Part shown: one piece after another, positions 9,464-15,848 of the stretch | Numbering within the stretch: the stretch's first letter is position 1 | Layout: each line of letters begins with the position of its first letter | Assembly: GCF_002483315.1 (NCBI RefSeq) | Contig: NZ_DLHR01000006.1 | Coordinates: forward strand, 231,436-295,435 | Length of the DNA stretch: 64,000 bases | DNA from: Flavobacterium sp. UBA7663 | Lineage (GTDB): Bacteria > Bacteroidota > Bacteroidia > Flavobacteriales > Flavobacteriaceae | Direction: 5' to 3' | Made by a program: the position numbers and the translations under genes | The notes under the pieces: model-generated | What the model saw: only the letters and a program-made list of their open reading frames with translations | Databases searched by the model: none | Told to the model about the DNA's origin: nothing

Positions 9464-10015
9464 TTATACTTTTTCAACTTGCATAAAACTCAATTCTAAT
9501 GGTGTTTTTCTTCCGAAAATCTTAACCATAACTTCAAGTTTACGCTTTTCTTCATTTACTTTTTCGATAGTTCCATTGAAACCATTGAAAGGACCATCTA
9601 CCACCTTAACTGTTTCTCCAATAGCATAAGGTATTGCAACATTATCTACTGTAACAGATAATTCATCTACTTTACCTAACATTCTGTTTACTTCAGATTG
9701 TCTTAATGGCACAGCATCACCTCCTTTAGTTTCACCTAAAAAACCGATAACTCCTGGAATCGATTTGATGATATGAGGAATTTCACCAGTTAAGTTAGCT
9801 TCGATCATAATATAACCAGGAAAGTATACTTTATCCTTAGCTATTTTTTTCCCATCTTTAACTTGAACTACTTTTTCAGTAGGAACAAGAACCTGAGAAA
9901 TATAATCAGCCATACCTAATCTAGCTGTTTCTGTTTCAATGTAAGCTTTAACTTTGTTTTCCTGACCACTTACAGCTCTTACTACATACCACTTATTAAC
10001 ATTATTATCAGCCAT
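9464..10015 (-). CDS. nusG: Transcription termination/antitermination protein NusG
   Basis: This elongation factor binds RNA polymerase and couples it to ribosomes or Rho. It is 183 aa. The N-terminal NGN domain starts WYVVRAVSGQENKVKAYIE and includes VYFPGYIMIEANL. The C-terminal KOW domain (about residues 130-183) contains GETVKVVDGPFNGFNGTIEKV. It is 10 bases after secE, the classic secE-nusG pair preceding the uL11 operon. Confidence 0.97.
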   Translation of the reverse strand: MADNNVNKWYVVRAVSGQENKVKAYIETETARLGMADYISQVLVPTEKVVQVKDGKKIAKDKVYFPGYIMIEANLTGEIPHIIKSIPGVIGFLGETKGGDAVPLRQSEVNRMLGKVDELSVTVDNVAIPYAIGETVKVVDGPFNGFNGTIEKVNEEKRKLEVMVKIFGRKTPLELSFMQVEKV

Positions 10016-10025
10016 ACTGTAAGTA

Positions 10026-10220
10026 CTATTTTAAAATGTTAAAAAAACCTTCAAGTGCTTTTACAAATAATTCATCAACACCCCAAGTTAATAGAGCGAA
10101 AACAATTGAAAATACAGCTACAATAATTGTTAAACGTTGTACATCTGCCCAAACTGGCCAAGTAACATTCGTTTTCAATTCATGAAATGCTTCAGATATG
10201 TAATTAACTACTTTTGTCAT
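10026..10220 (-). CDS. secE: Preprotein translocase subunit SecE
   Basis: This is the small essential partner of SecY in the inner-membrane Sec channel. It is 64 aa with a short amphipathic helix (FHELKTNVTWPVWADVQ) followed by one membrane segment (IIVAVFSIVFALLTW) near the C-terminus, the single-span form usual in most bacteria. The reading frame stays open 15 codons further upstream, but those codons are the tRNA-Trp gene. The start is therefore ATG at 10220, giving MTKVVNYISEAF. It lies between tRNA-Trp and nusG. Confidence 0.95.
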   Translation of the reverse strand: MTKVVNYISEAFHELKTNVTWPVWADVQRLTIIVAVFSIVFALLTWGVDELFVKALEGFFNILK

Positions 10221-10235
10221 TTTAATCTTTATTTG

Positions 10236-10307
10236 CACGGGCGGAGGGATTCGAACCCCCATCAATGGTTTTGGAGACCACTATACTAGCCCTTGTACTA
10301 CGCCCGT
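10236..10307 (-). tRNA. tRNA-Trp (anticodon CCA)
   Basis: The acceptor stem ACGGGCG pairs with CGCCCGT, and the discriminator is G. The T-arm GGGGGTTCGAATCCCTC is visible, and the anticodon loop CTCCAAA gives CCA. It sits 16 bases upstream of secE and after the tuf terminator, as in many bacteria. Confidence 0.95.
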
Positions 10308-10312
10308 TTGTT

Positions 10313-10340
10313 AAAAAAACCAGCAGCGAACTGCTGGTTT
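10313..10340 (-). terminator. Intrinsic terminator of tuf
   Basis: The perfect stem AACCAGCAG / CTGCTGGTT with a TTCG-type tetraloop is followed by seven T residues in the direction of transcription. It lies 20 bases past the tuf stop and just before tRNA-Trp. It separates the tRNA-tuf unit from the tRNA-Trp-secE-nusG-rpl unit. Confidence 0.93.
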
Positions 10341-10360
10341 TAATTATTATCGACTTATAA

Positions 10361-11548
10361 TTAGTCTAAAATTTCAGTAACCTGACCAGCACCTACTGTT
10401 CTACCACCCTCACGGATAGCGAAACGCAAACCTACTGATAAAGCGATAGGGCTTAACAAAGTAACATCAATTGTTAAGTTATCACCAGGCATAACCATCT
10501 CTACACCAGCTGGTAAAGAAATAGTACCCGTTACGTCAGTTGTACGTACGTAGAACTGTGGACGGTAGTTATTGTGGAATGGAGTGTGACGTCCACCTTC
10601 TTCTTTTTTCAAGATATACACCTCAGCTTTGAAATGAGCGTGTGGTTTAACAGATCCTGGCTTAACAATTACCATTCCTCTTTTGATATCTTCTTTAGCG
10701 ATACCTCTTAATAATAAACCTACGTTATCTCCAGCCTCACCTCTATCAAGGATTTTACGGAACATCTCAACTCCTGTAATAGTAGAAGTTAATTTATCAG
10801 CTCCCATACCAATGATTTCAACAGCATCACCTGTATTAGCAACTCCTGTTTCGATACGACCTGTAGCTACAGTTCCACGACCAGTAATTGTAAATACGTC
10901 TTCAACTGGCATTAAGAAAGGTTTTTCAACGTCACGAACTGGTAATTCAATCCAGTTGTCAACAGCTTCCATTAATTCCATGATAGTAGCAACCCATTTT
11001 GGATCACCATTCAATCCACCTAAAGCAGAACCTTGGATAACTGGACCATTATCACCATCATATTGATAGAAAGATAATAAATCTCTGATTTCCATTTCTA
11101 CTAATTCCAATAATTCTGCATCATCAACCATATCCACTTTGTTCATGAATACAACCATTCTAGGCACACCTACTTGACGACCTAAAAGGATGTGCTCTCT
11201 TGTTTGTGGCATAGGACCATCTGTAGCAGCAACTACTAAGATAGCACCGTCCATTTGAGCAGCACCTGTAACCATGTTCTTAACGTAATCCGCGTGACCT
11301 GGACAGTCAACGTGAGCGTAGTGACGGTTAGCTGTAGAATATTCTACGTGAGATGTATTAATAGTAATACCTCTTTCTTTTTCTTCTGGAGCATTATCAA
11401 TTTGATCAAATGATTTTGCTTCTGATAAACCAGCATCAGCTAATACTTTAGTAATTGCAGCTGTTAACGTAGTTTTACCGTGGTCAACGTGTCCGATAGT
11501 TCCAATATTTAAATGGGGCTTCGAACGATCAAAGGTTTCTTTTGCCAT
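10361..11548 (-). CDS. tuf: Elongation factor Tu
   Basis: This GTPase delivers aminoacyl-tRNA to the ribosomal A site. It is 395 aa, full length. G-domain motifs are all present: GHVDHGKTTL near residue 19, the RGITINTSHVEY switch, DCPGHADY, NKVDMVD and GSALGGLNG. Domains 2 and 3 (VFTITGRGTVATGRIETG, and RFAIREGGRTVGAGQVTEI at the C-terminus) are intact. It is preceded by three tRNA genes and followed by its own terminator. There is no Shine-Dalgarno sequence before the ATG. Confidence 0.99.
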   Translation of the reverse strand: MAKETFDRSKPHLNIGTIGHVDHGKTTLTAAITKVLADAGLSEAKSFDQIDNAPEEKERGITINTSHVEYSTANRHYAHVDCPGHADYVKNMVTGAAQMDGAILVVAATDGPMPQTREHILLGRQVGVPRMVVFMNKVDMVDDAELLELVEMEIRDLLSFYQYDGDNGPVIQGSALGGLNGDPKWVATIMELMEAVDNWIELPVRDVEKPFLMPVEDVFTITGRGTVATGRIETGVANTGDAVEIIGMGADKLTSTITGVEMFRKILDRGEAGDNVGLLLRGIAKEDIKRGMVIVKPGSVKPHAHFKAEVYILKKEEGGRHTPFHNNYRPQFYVRTTDVTGTISLPAGVEMVMPGDNLTIDVTLLSPIALSVGLRFAIREGGRTVGAGQVTEILD

Positions 11549-11605
11549 GATTTAATAATTTAATCTTAGTTATATATTAGTGTTCAAAAAATAAACTTTT
11601 TTAAG

Positions 11606-11677
11606 AGCCAATGACGGGAATTGAACCCGTGACCTCTTCCTTACCAAGGAAGCACTCTACCCCTGAGCTACACCGGC
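11606..11677 (-). tRNA. tRNA-Thr (anticodon GGT)
   Basis: The anticodon arm CTTCC-TTGGTAA-GGAAG gives GGT. The T-arm CACGGGTTCAATTCCCGTC and D-arm TAGCTCAGGGGTAGAG are canonical, and the acceptor GCCGGTG pairs with CATTGGC using G-U pairs. It is the tRNA gene nearest to tuf. Confidence 0.94.
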
Positions 11678-11748
11678 TTTTGTGTATTCAGAAGTTAGCC
11701 ATCAGAATTCAGAAAAACCAAATCCTTATCTCTAAATTCAAAATCTCG

Positions 11749-11830
11749 TGGGGAGAGCAGGATTCGAACCTGCGAAGACGTAGTCAGCGGATTTACAGTC
11801 CGCCCTCGTTGGCCGCTTGAGTATCTCCCC
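11749..11830 (-). tRNA. tRNA-Tyr (anticodon GTA)
   Basis: The acceptor GGGGAGA/TCTCCCC is perfect. The anticodon arm GCGGA-CTGTAAA-TCCGC gives GTA. The length of 82 with an extended variable arm (TGACTACGTCTTC) is typical of a class II tRNA-Tyr. Discriminator A. Confidence 0.95.
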
Positions 11831-11862
11831 AAACCTTTTACATTCAGTTACTTAAAACTTTG

Positions 11863-11936
11863 AGCCGATAGAGGGACTCGAACCCACGACCTGCTGATTA
11901 CAAATCAGCTGCTCTAGCCAGCTGAGCTACATCGGC
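11863..11936 (-). tRNA. tRNA-Thr (anticodon TGT)
   Basis: The anticodon arm GCTGA-TTTGTAA-TCAGC gives TGT. The acceptor GCCGATG pairs with TATCGGC, and the T-arm CGTGGGTTCGAGTCCC is canonical. It is the first tRNA of the tRNA-tuf unit. Confidence 0.95.
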
Positions 11937-11946
11937 GTATGAATAT

Positions 11947-11972
11947 AAAAAGTCCGCTATTTCTAACGGACT
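11947..11972 (-). terminator. Intrinsic terminator of hpf
   Basis: The transcript-strand hairpin AGTCCGTT-AGAAAT-AGCGGACT (8 bp with one G-U pair) is followed by a run of T. It lies 55 bases past the hpf stop. It immediately abuts the -7 element of the tRNA-tuf promoter, so the terminator and the next promoter are packed end to end. Confidence 0.7.
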
Positions 11973-11973
11973 G

Positions 11974-12003
11974 CAAATGTATATAATTTATTTTTGAATC
12001 AAA
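11974..12003 (-). promoter_or_regulatory. Promoter of the tRNA-Thr/Tyr/Thr-tuf unit
   Basis: The minus strand reads TTTG (12003-12000), 18 bases, then TACATTTG (11981-11974). This matches the Bacteroidetes consensus TTTG-N19-TAnnTTTG. Transcription would start near 11968, about 30 bases before the first tRNA. Confidence 0.65.
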
Positions 12004-12027
12004 ACATTTTTTATGTTTTTTTTCTTT

Positions 12028-12330
12028 TTATGAATGTGCTCTTAATTTTTCTTTCCTTTTTAAGATTACTCGCTCTAAAGAATCAACCGACAAATCAACT
12101 CCTTCTTCAAAACTTTTTGCCGTTTTTTTAACTAGAAAATCGTCTCCAGGAACGTTAATTTTTATTTCTACTGTTTTATTTTCTTTATCACTTGTATTTT
12201 CAAGCCTCAAAAAAACTTCAGCTGAAACTATTTTATCATAATATTTTTCCAATTTATCCATTCGCTCTTGAATGAAATCTATCAATTTTCTGTCTACATT
12301 AAAATTTACTGCTTGCACATTAACTTTCAT
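12028..12330 (-). CDS. hpf: Ribosome hibernation promoting factor (short HPF/RaiA family)
   Basis: This small protein (100 aa) binds the decoding centre of idle 30S subunits and promotes ribosome hibernation. Family features visible are MKVNVQAVNFNVDRKLIDFIQERMDKL at the start, VSAEVFLRLEN, and the basic C-terminal helix SVDSLERVILKRKEKLRAHS. It lacks the C-terminal dimerisation domain of long HPF, so it is the short type. It lies 33 bases downstream of xerC on the same strand and is followed by its own hairpin terminator. No transposon or phage genes are nearby. Confidence 0.93.
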   Translation of the reverse strand: MKVNVQAVNFNVDRKLIDFIQERMDKLEKYYDKIVSAEVFLRLENTSDKENKTVEIKINVPGDDFLVKKTAKSFEEGVDLSVDSLERVILKRKEKLRAHS

Positions 12331-12363
12331 AATTCTGTTAATTAAAATGGTTATACAATCGAG

Positions 12364-13254
12364 TTATTTCTTATTTCTAGGATGTGCTTCTTGATACACT
12401 TTTTTTAATTCAGCCAAACTGCTGTGCGTATATATCTGAGTAGACGACAAACTAGCATGACCCAATAACTCTTTTACGGAATTTAAATCGGCTCCATTAT
12501 TCAACAAATGTGTTGCAAAGGAATGCCTAAGAACGTGGGGACTCTTTTTTTCTTTTTTCGAGACAGCACTAAAGTAGTTATTTATTAACCGATAAACAAA
12601 CGATTCACTTACTTTATTTCCGGTTTTAGATAAAATTAACATCTCTTTCTCGTTAATTACCTCTAAATGATTTCTTTGATCTTTATACAACTTATACAAA
12701 CCTATTGTACAATCTAATAGCGGAATAATCCTTTCTTTATTTCGTTTACCTATAACTTTTATTGTTTTTTGAATTTCGTTTACACTATTCATTTTTAAGT
12801 TAATCAACTCTGCTCTACGGATTCCAGTTGTATAAAAAAGTTCTATTACAAATTGATTTCGAATACTTTCAAAGTCATTTGCGTATTCATTTTCAGAAAA
12901 AACATCTTGCAACTCTCTTTCGGAAAAAGGAATTTGAACTTTCTTCGCTGTTTTTAATGATTTATGCTTTAATAATGGATTAATCGAAATTTGCTTCACC
13001 TTCAACAAAAATTTGTAATACGATTTTAAAGCCGATATTTTTCGATTAACAGAAGTGGTTGAAATGTTTTGTTCTACCAAAGTTACAATCCAATTTCTAA
13101 CATGTGGGTAAATAACTTCCTCGAGATTTACAGATTGACCAAGAAGATATTCTTGAAAAGATTTGATATCATCTAAATAAGCACGAACCGTTAAAGGAGA
13201 ATAGTTTTTCTCTTTAACCAAATAATCCTGATATGCTTGTAGATTTGTAGACAT
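12364..13254 (-). CDS. xerC: Tyrosine site-specific recombinase, XerC-like
   Basis: The 296-aa protein has an N-terminal SAM-like core-binding domain (about residues 1-88) and a catalytic domain. The catalytic set is complete: Arg146 (TTGIRRAEL), Lys170, His240 and Arg243 (HVLRHSFATH), His266 (LLGHASL) and Tyr275 (QIYTH). Size and conservation fit the chromosome-dimer-resolution enzyme that acts at dif, rather than a mobile-element integrase. The setting between rpsU and hpf, which are housekeeping genes, supports this. The ATG abuts the U-tract of the rpsU terminator, so its own promoter must lie in the terminator region. Confidence 0.9.
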   Translation of the reverse strand: MSTNLQAYQDYLVKEKNYSPLTVRAYLDDIKSFQEYLLGQSVNLEEVIYPHVRNWIVTLVEQNISTTSVNRKISALKSYYKFLLKVKQISINPLLKHKSLKTAKKVQIPFSERELQDVFSENEYANDFESIRNQFVIELFYTTGIRRAELINLKMNSVNEIQKTIKVIGKRNKERIIPLLDCTIGLYKLYKDQRNHLEVINEKEMLILSKTGNKVSESFVYRLINNYFSAVSKKEKKSPHVLRHSFATHLLNNGADLNSVKELLGHASLSSTQIYTHSSLAELKKVYQEAHPRNKK

Positions 13255-13299
13255 AAAAAAACCGCTAACAACAAAGTTACACTTTATTAATTAGCGGTT
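13255..13299 (-). terminator. Terminator of rpsU, overlapping the probable xerC promoter
   Basis: The 9-bp perfect stem AACCGCTAA / TTAGCGGTT is followed by seven T in the direction of transcription. The 22-base loop contains TAACTTTG (13279-13272), a match to the Bacteroidetes -7 element. The T-run ends at the xerC ATG. It would serve as rpsU terminator on the RNA and as xerC promoter on the DNA. Confidence 0.65.
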
Positions 13300-13319
13300 A
13301 GTATAGTTTATTCAAAAAA

Positions 13320-13514
13320 TTAACTCTCTAATGAGTCTCTTAATCCTTGAATGTAAGCAGCTTTTTGAATTTTAGCTCTATTTGATACAGAAGGCTTAAT
13401 GAAAGCTTGACGTGCACGTAACTGACGAACAGTTCCTGTTTTATCAAATTTTCTTTTATAGCGCTTTAATGCTCTATCGATATTTTCTCCGTCTTTAATT
13501 GGTATAATTAACAT
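13320..13514 (-). CDS. rpsU: 30S ribosomal protein bS21
   Basis: The protein is 64 aa, basic, and typical of bS21 (MLIIPIKDGENIDRALKRYKRKFDKTG, RQLRARQAFIKPS). In Bacteroidetes ribosomes bS21 helps hide the 3' tail of 16S rRNA, which makes Shine-Dalgarno pairing unavailable for most mRNAs. This gene is the clear exception in the window: it has a perfect 8-nt Shine-Dalgarno sequence at 13523-13530, 8 bases before the ATG. That fits autoregulation, where ribosomes lacking bS21 have a free anti-SD and translate rpsU preferentially. A -7 element TACATTTG lies at 13551-13544. Confidence 0.96.
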   Translation of the reverse strand: MLIIPIKDGENIDRALKRYKRKFDKTGTVRQLRARQAFIKPSVSNRAKIQKAAYIQGLRDSLES

Positions 13515-13522
13515 AATATAGA

Positions 13523-13530
13523 CACCTCCT
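13523..13530 (-). promoter_or_regulatory. Strong Shine-Dalgarno sequence of rpsU
   Basis: The minus strand reads GAGAGGAGGTGTC; AGGAGGTG is perfectly complementary to the anti-SD core CACCTCCT. Spacing to the ATG is 8 bases. I did not see another SD of this strength upstream of the other genes I checked here (tuf, rplL, rpoB and others have A/T-rich leaders). Confidence 0.9.
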
Positions 13531-13586
13531 CTCGTTAAGGGTGCAAATGTAGAAAATAATTCTGAATTAAAAATTATAAATCAAAA

Positions 13587-14756
13587 TTATTTAACCGCTG
13601 GTTTATAATTCTGATTATCAATTATCATTTTTGATAAAATCTCTTTCAAAATTTCAGAAGTTCCTCCACCAATTGGACCTAAACGACTATCTCTTAATAA
13701 ACGAGCTAAAGGATATTCTTCCATATAACCATAACCACCTAACATTTGCAAACAATCATAAATTGCTAAATCTGCCACTTTAGTAGATTTTAATTTAGCC
13801 ATGGTAGCTTCTTTAACTACATATTCTCCTTTATCTAAACGAGCTACAGCAGCATAATTAAACAATTTACAATGTTCTACTTCTGTTGCATGTTCTACCA
13901 TTGTATGTCTCAAGGCTTGGAATTTATTAATTGTACTTCCAAAAGCTTCTCTTTGCGACATATATTCTATAGTATACTCAAGTGCATATTCTGCTCTAGC
14001 ATGTGCATTGATTGCCATAATTAAACGTTCAAAAGCAAAATGTTGCATGATGTATGGAAAACCTTTTCCTTCTTCGCCCATTAAGTTTTCTAATGGAATT
14101 TCAACATTATCAAACGCAATTTCAGCCGTATCTGAAGCTCTCCAACCTAATTTATCTAATTTTGTAGCTGATATACCTTTTGTAGCTGTATCAACTAAAA
14201 ATATACTTATTCCTTTATTTCCAAGTTCTGGATTTGTTTTTGCAGCCACCACATAGTAATCTGCATACACACCATTTGTAATAAAAGTTTTAGAACCATT
14301 AATAACAAATTTATCTCCTTTTCTTACAGCTGTTGTTCTCATTCCTGCTACATCACTTCCTCCAAAAGGTTCTGTAACACACAAAGCTCCAATTTTTTCT
14401 CCAGCAATACTTGGTGCTAAATACTCTTGTTTGATTCTTTCATCACCTTCAGCATTTAAGTGTGTCATTGCTAAATAAGCATGTGCCCACATAGCCGCAG
14501 CAAAACCAGAAGATTTAACTTTTTGAAGTTCTTCCAAAAACACAACAGTGTAAAATAAATCCAAATTCATTCCACCATACGCTTCCGGATAGTTTAATCC
14601 GAAAAAGCCCATATCTCCAAACTTTTTCCAAATGAAGCGTTCAATTGTTCCTGTTTTTTCCCATTTTTCAATGTGAGGAACCACTTCTTTATGTAAAAAA
14701 TCTCTAAAACTTTGTCTGAATAATTCGTGTTCTTCTGTAAAATATAATGAATTCAT
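13587..14756 (-). CDS. Acyl-CoA dehydrogenase (long-chain/isovaleryl-type catalytic Glu position)
   Basis: This FAD enzyme oxidises an acyl-CoA to the 2-enoyl-CoA. It is 389 aa with the usual three domains: an N-terminal helical part, the FAD/substrate motif CVTEPFGGSDVAGMRT (126-141), and the C-terminal helical domain with SQREAFGSTINKFQALRH and LGGYGYMEEYPLARLLRDSR. The usual catalytic Glu before GT near the C-terminus is replaced by Gly (GGGTSEI, 363-369). Glu256 in the helix after FERLIMA aligns with the catalytic Glu of long-chain and isovaleryl-CoA dehydrogenases. The substrate cannot be decided from sequence alone. It is the last gene before rpsU. Confidence 0.9.
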   Translation of the reverse strand: MNSLYFTEEHELFRQSFRDFLHKEVVPHIEKWEKTGTIERFIWKKFGDMGFFGLNYPEAYGGMNLDLFYTVVFLEELQKVKSSGFAAAMWAHAYLAMTHLNAEGDERIKQEYLAPSIAGEKIGALCVTEPFGGSDVAGMRTTAVRKGDKFVINGSKTFITNGVYADYYVVAAKTNPELGNKGISIFLVDTATKGISATKLDKLGWRASDTAEIAFDNVEIPLENLMGEEGKGFPYIMQHFAFERLIMAINAHARAEYALEYTIEYMSQREAFGSTINKFQALRHTMVEHATEVEHCKLFNYAAVARLDKGEYVVKEATMAKLKSTKVADLAIYDCLQMLGGYGYMEEYPLARLLRDSRLGPIGGGTSEILKEILSKMIIDNQNYKPAVK

Positions 14757-14800
14757 AATAAGGTATTATTGTTTTTTGGTGTGTTTTTTAGGGTATTTTT

Positions 14801-15679
14801 TTAGAATTCCAAATATAAGGCGATTATTTTTATTTTTTCGTTAGGCATTCCCTTAATTTTTGTTAAATCGTCAATATTTTTAATTCCACTATTCATCGTT
14901 CTGTAAATCACAATTTCTTTTGCTAAAGCATAATTAAAATATGGAAATTTCGCTAATTCTTTTTGAGACAAATCATTTATCGCAATTTTCTTAATTCCGT
15001 TTTGAGTCTTTACAGAAAATCTTTTTTCTAAATCTGAAATTGCTTCTGGGCTAATTCCCCACATAAACTGAAATTGTTCCATACTAACAAAACCGCCTAG
15101 CTTTTCTTTTTCTTGCAAAATTTTGTCGGCCAACTTTTCTCCAATTCCGTATACTGCAATTAAATCTTCTCGCGTTGCAGTATTTATATCTTTTTGGATG
15201 AATTTTTCTTTTTCCTTTGGTAAAAACTTATGGAATTTTTCCGAAGTAGCAGTTCCTTTATTTTTTACCCAATCTGGAAATTTGAAATAAGGACTAATCT
15301 TAGATAGAAAAGCATTTGAAACTTTAGTAACTTGTTGAAACTCTTCTACAGAATTTACAAATTTCCCTTGTTTTCTGTACGCATGTAAACGATCAATTTC
15401 TTGAATTGACATTCCTAGCTTATATCCTTTGTAATCGGTTATATAATTTGGATTAAACGGATAAATCGTATCTTTTTTTGTTGATTGAATATTTTTTAAA
15501 CTATCAATTTCGCTTTGCACCAATAACCAAGCTTTATCCTCTGTAGTATTATTTTTCATAACAAAATAATCGCCAAAAAAGATATACGCCAGTTGAAATA
15601 TGATAATAATTGCAAACAACAAAAAAATCCCACTTCTGTGTTCTCTTGAAAACAGGAAGTAGGATTTAATCTTATTCAT
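14801..15679 (-). CDS. Helix-hairpin-helix domain membrane protein (ComEA-like)
   Basis: The 292-aa protein has one N-terminal membrane span (about residues 17-36, GIFLLFAIIIIFQLAYIFF) after a short basic stretch, then a periplasmic part with three helix-hairpin-helix units. These lie near residues 75-140, 163-223 (DINTATREDLIAVYGIGEKLADKI) and 230-292 (INDLSQKELAKFPYFNYALAKEIV). Such units bind DNA non-specifically in ComEA, but many Bacteroidetes proteins of this shape have no proven role. It lies 44 bases upstream of the acyl-CoA dehydrogenase and just downstream of the symporter pair, on the same strand. Whether it takes part in DNA uptake is open. Confidence 0.8.
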   Translation of the reverse strand: MNKIKSYFLFSREHRSGIFLLFAIIIIFQLAYIFFGDYFVMKNNTTEDKAWLLVQSEIDSLKNIQSTKKDTIYPFNPNYITDYKGYKLGMSIQEIDRLHAYRKQGKFVNSVEEFQQVTKVSNAFLSKISPYFKFPDWVKNKGTATSEKFHKFLPKEKEKFIQKDINTATREDLIAVYGIGEKLADKILQEKEKLGGFVSMEQFQFMWGISPEAISDLEKRFSVKTQNGIKKIAINDLSQKELAKFPYFNYALAKEIVIYRTMNSGIKNIDDLTKIKGMPNEKIKIIALYLEF

Positions 15680-15690
15680 TTATGCAAATA

Positions 15691-15846
15691 TTAATCGTTT
15701 TTTCTAACTAATTCATCATCGTTTTCCTCATAAGAGTCAGGCTCTTGTTTAGGAGGTGTACTTAAAACCAAGTAGAAAAAATATCCCGTAACAGCTGTTA
15801 CTGTTCCAACTGCTGTAAGCATTGTAATTAAAGCTTCTGTTTTCAT
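15691..15846 (-). CDS. MetS-like small subunit of the NSS transporter
   Basis: A 51-codon frame starts MKTEALITMLTAVGTVTAVT, with one hydrophobic segment (about residues 6-29) and an acidic hydrophilic tail (EPDSYEENDDELVRKND). It begins two bases after the symporter stop codon, so translation is probably coupled. The gene position, size and single span match the MetS small partner of MetP-type sodium-dependent methionine/alanine transporters known in Corynebacterium. Substrate and requirement here are inference. The gene is short and easily missed by annotation. Confidence 0.8.
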   Translation of the reverse strand: MKTEALITMLTAVGTVTAVTGYFFYLVLSTPPKQEPDSYEENDDELVRKND

Positions 15847-15848
15847 GA

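Noticed and set aside
10221..10265. Upstream extension of secE (15 codons starting Met-Met-Gly)
   Set aside because: Most of these codons are the antisense reading of the 3' half of tRNA-Trp, and SecE of this family begins MTKVVNYI.
12364..13254. Phage or transposon integrase
   Set aside because: Standard XerC length and motifs, set between rpsU and hpf, with no attachment-site repeats or mobile genes nearby.
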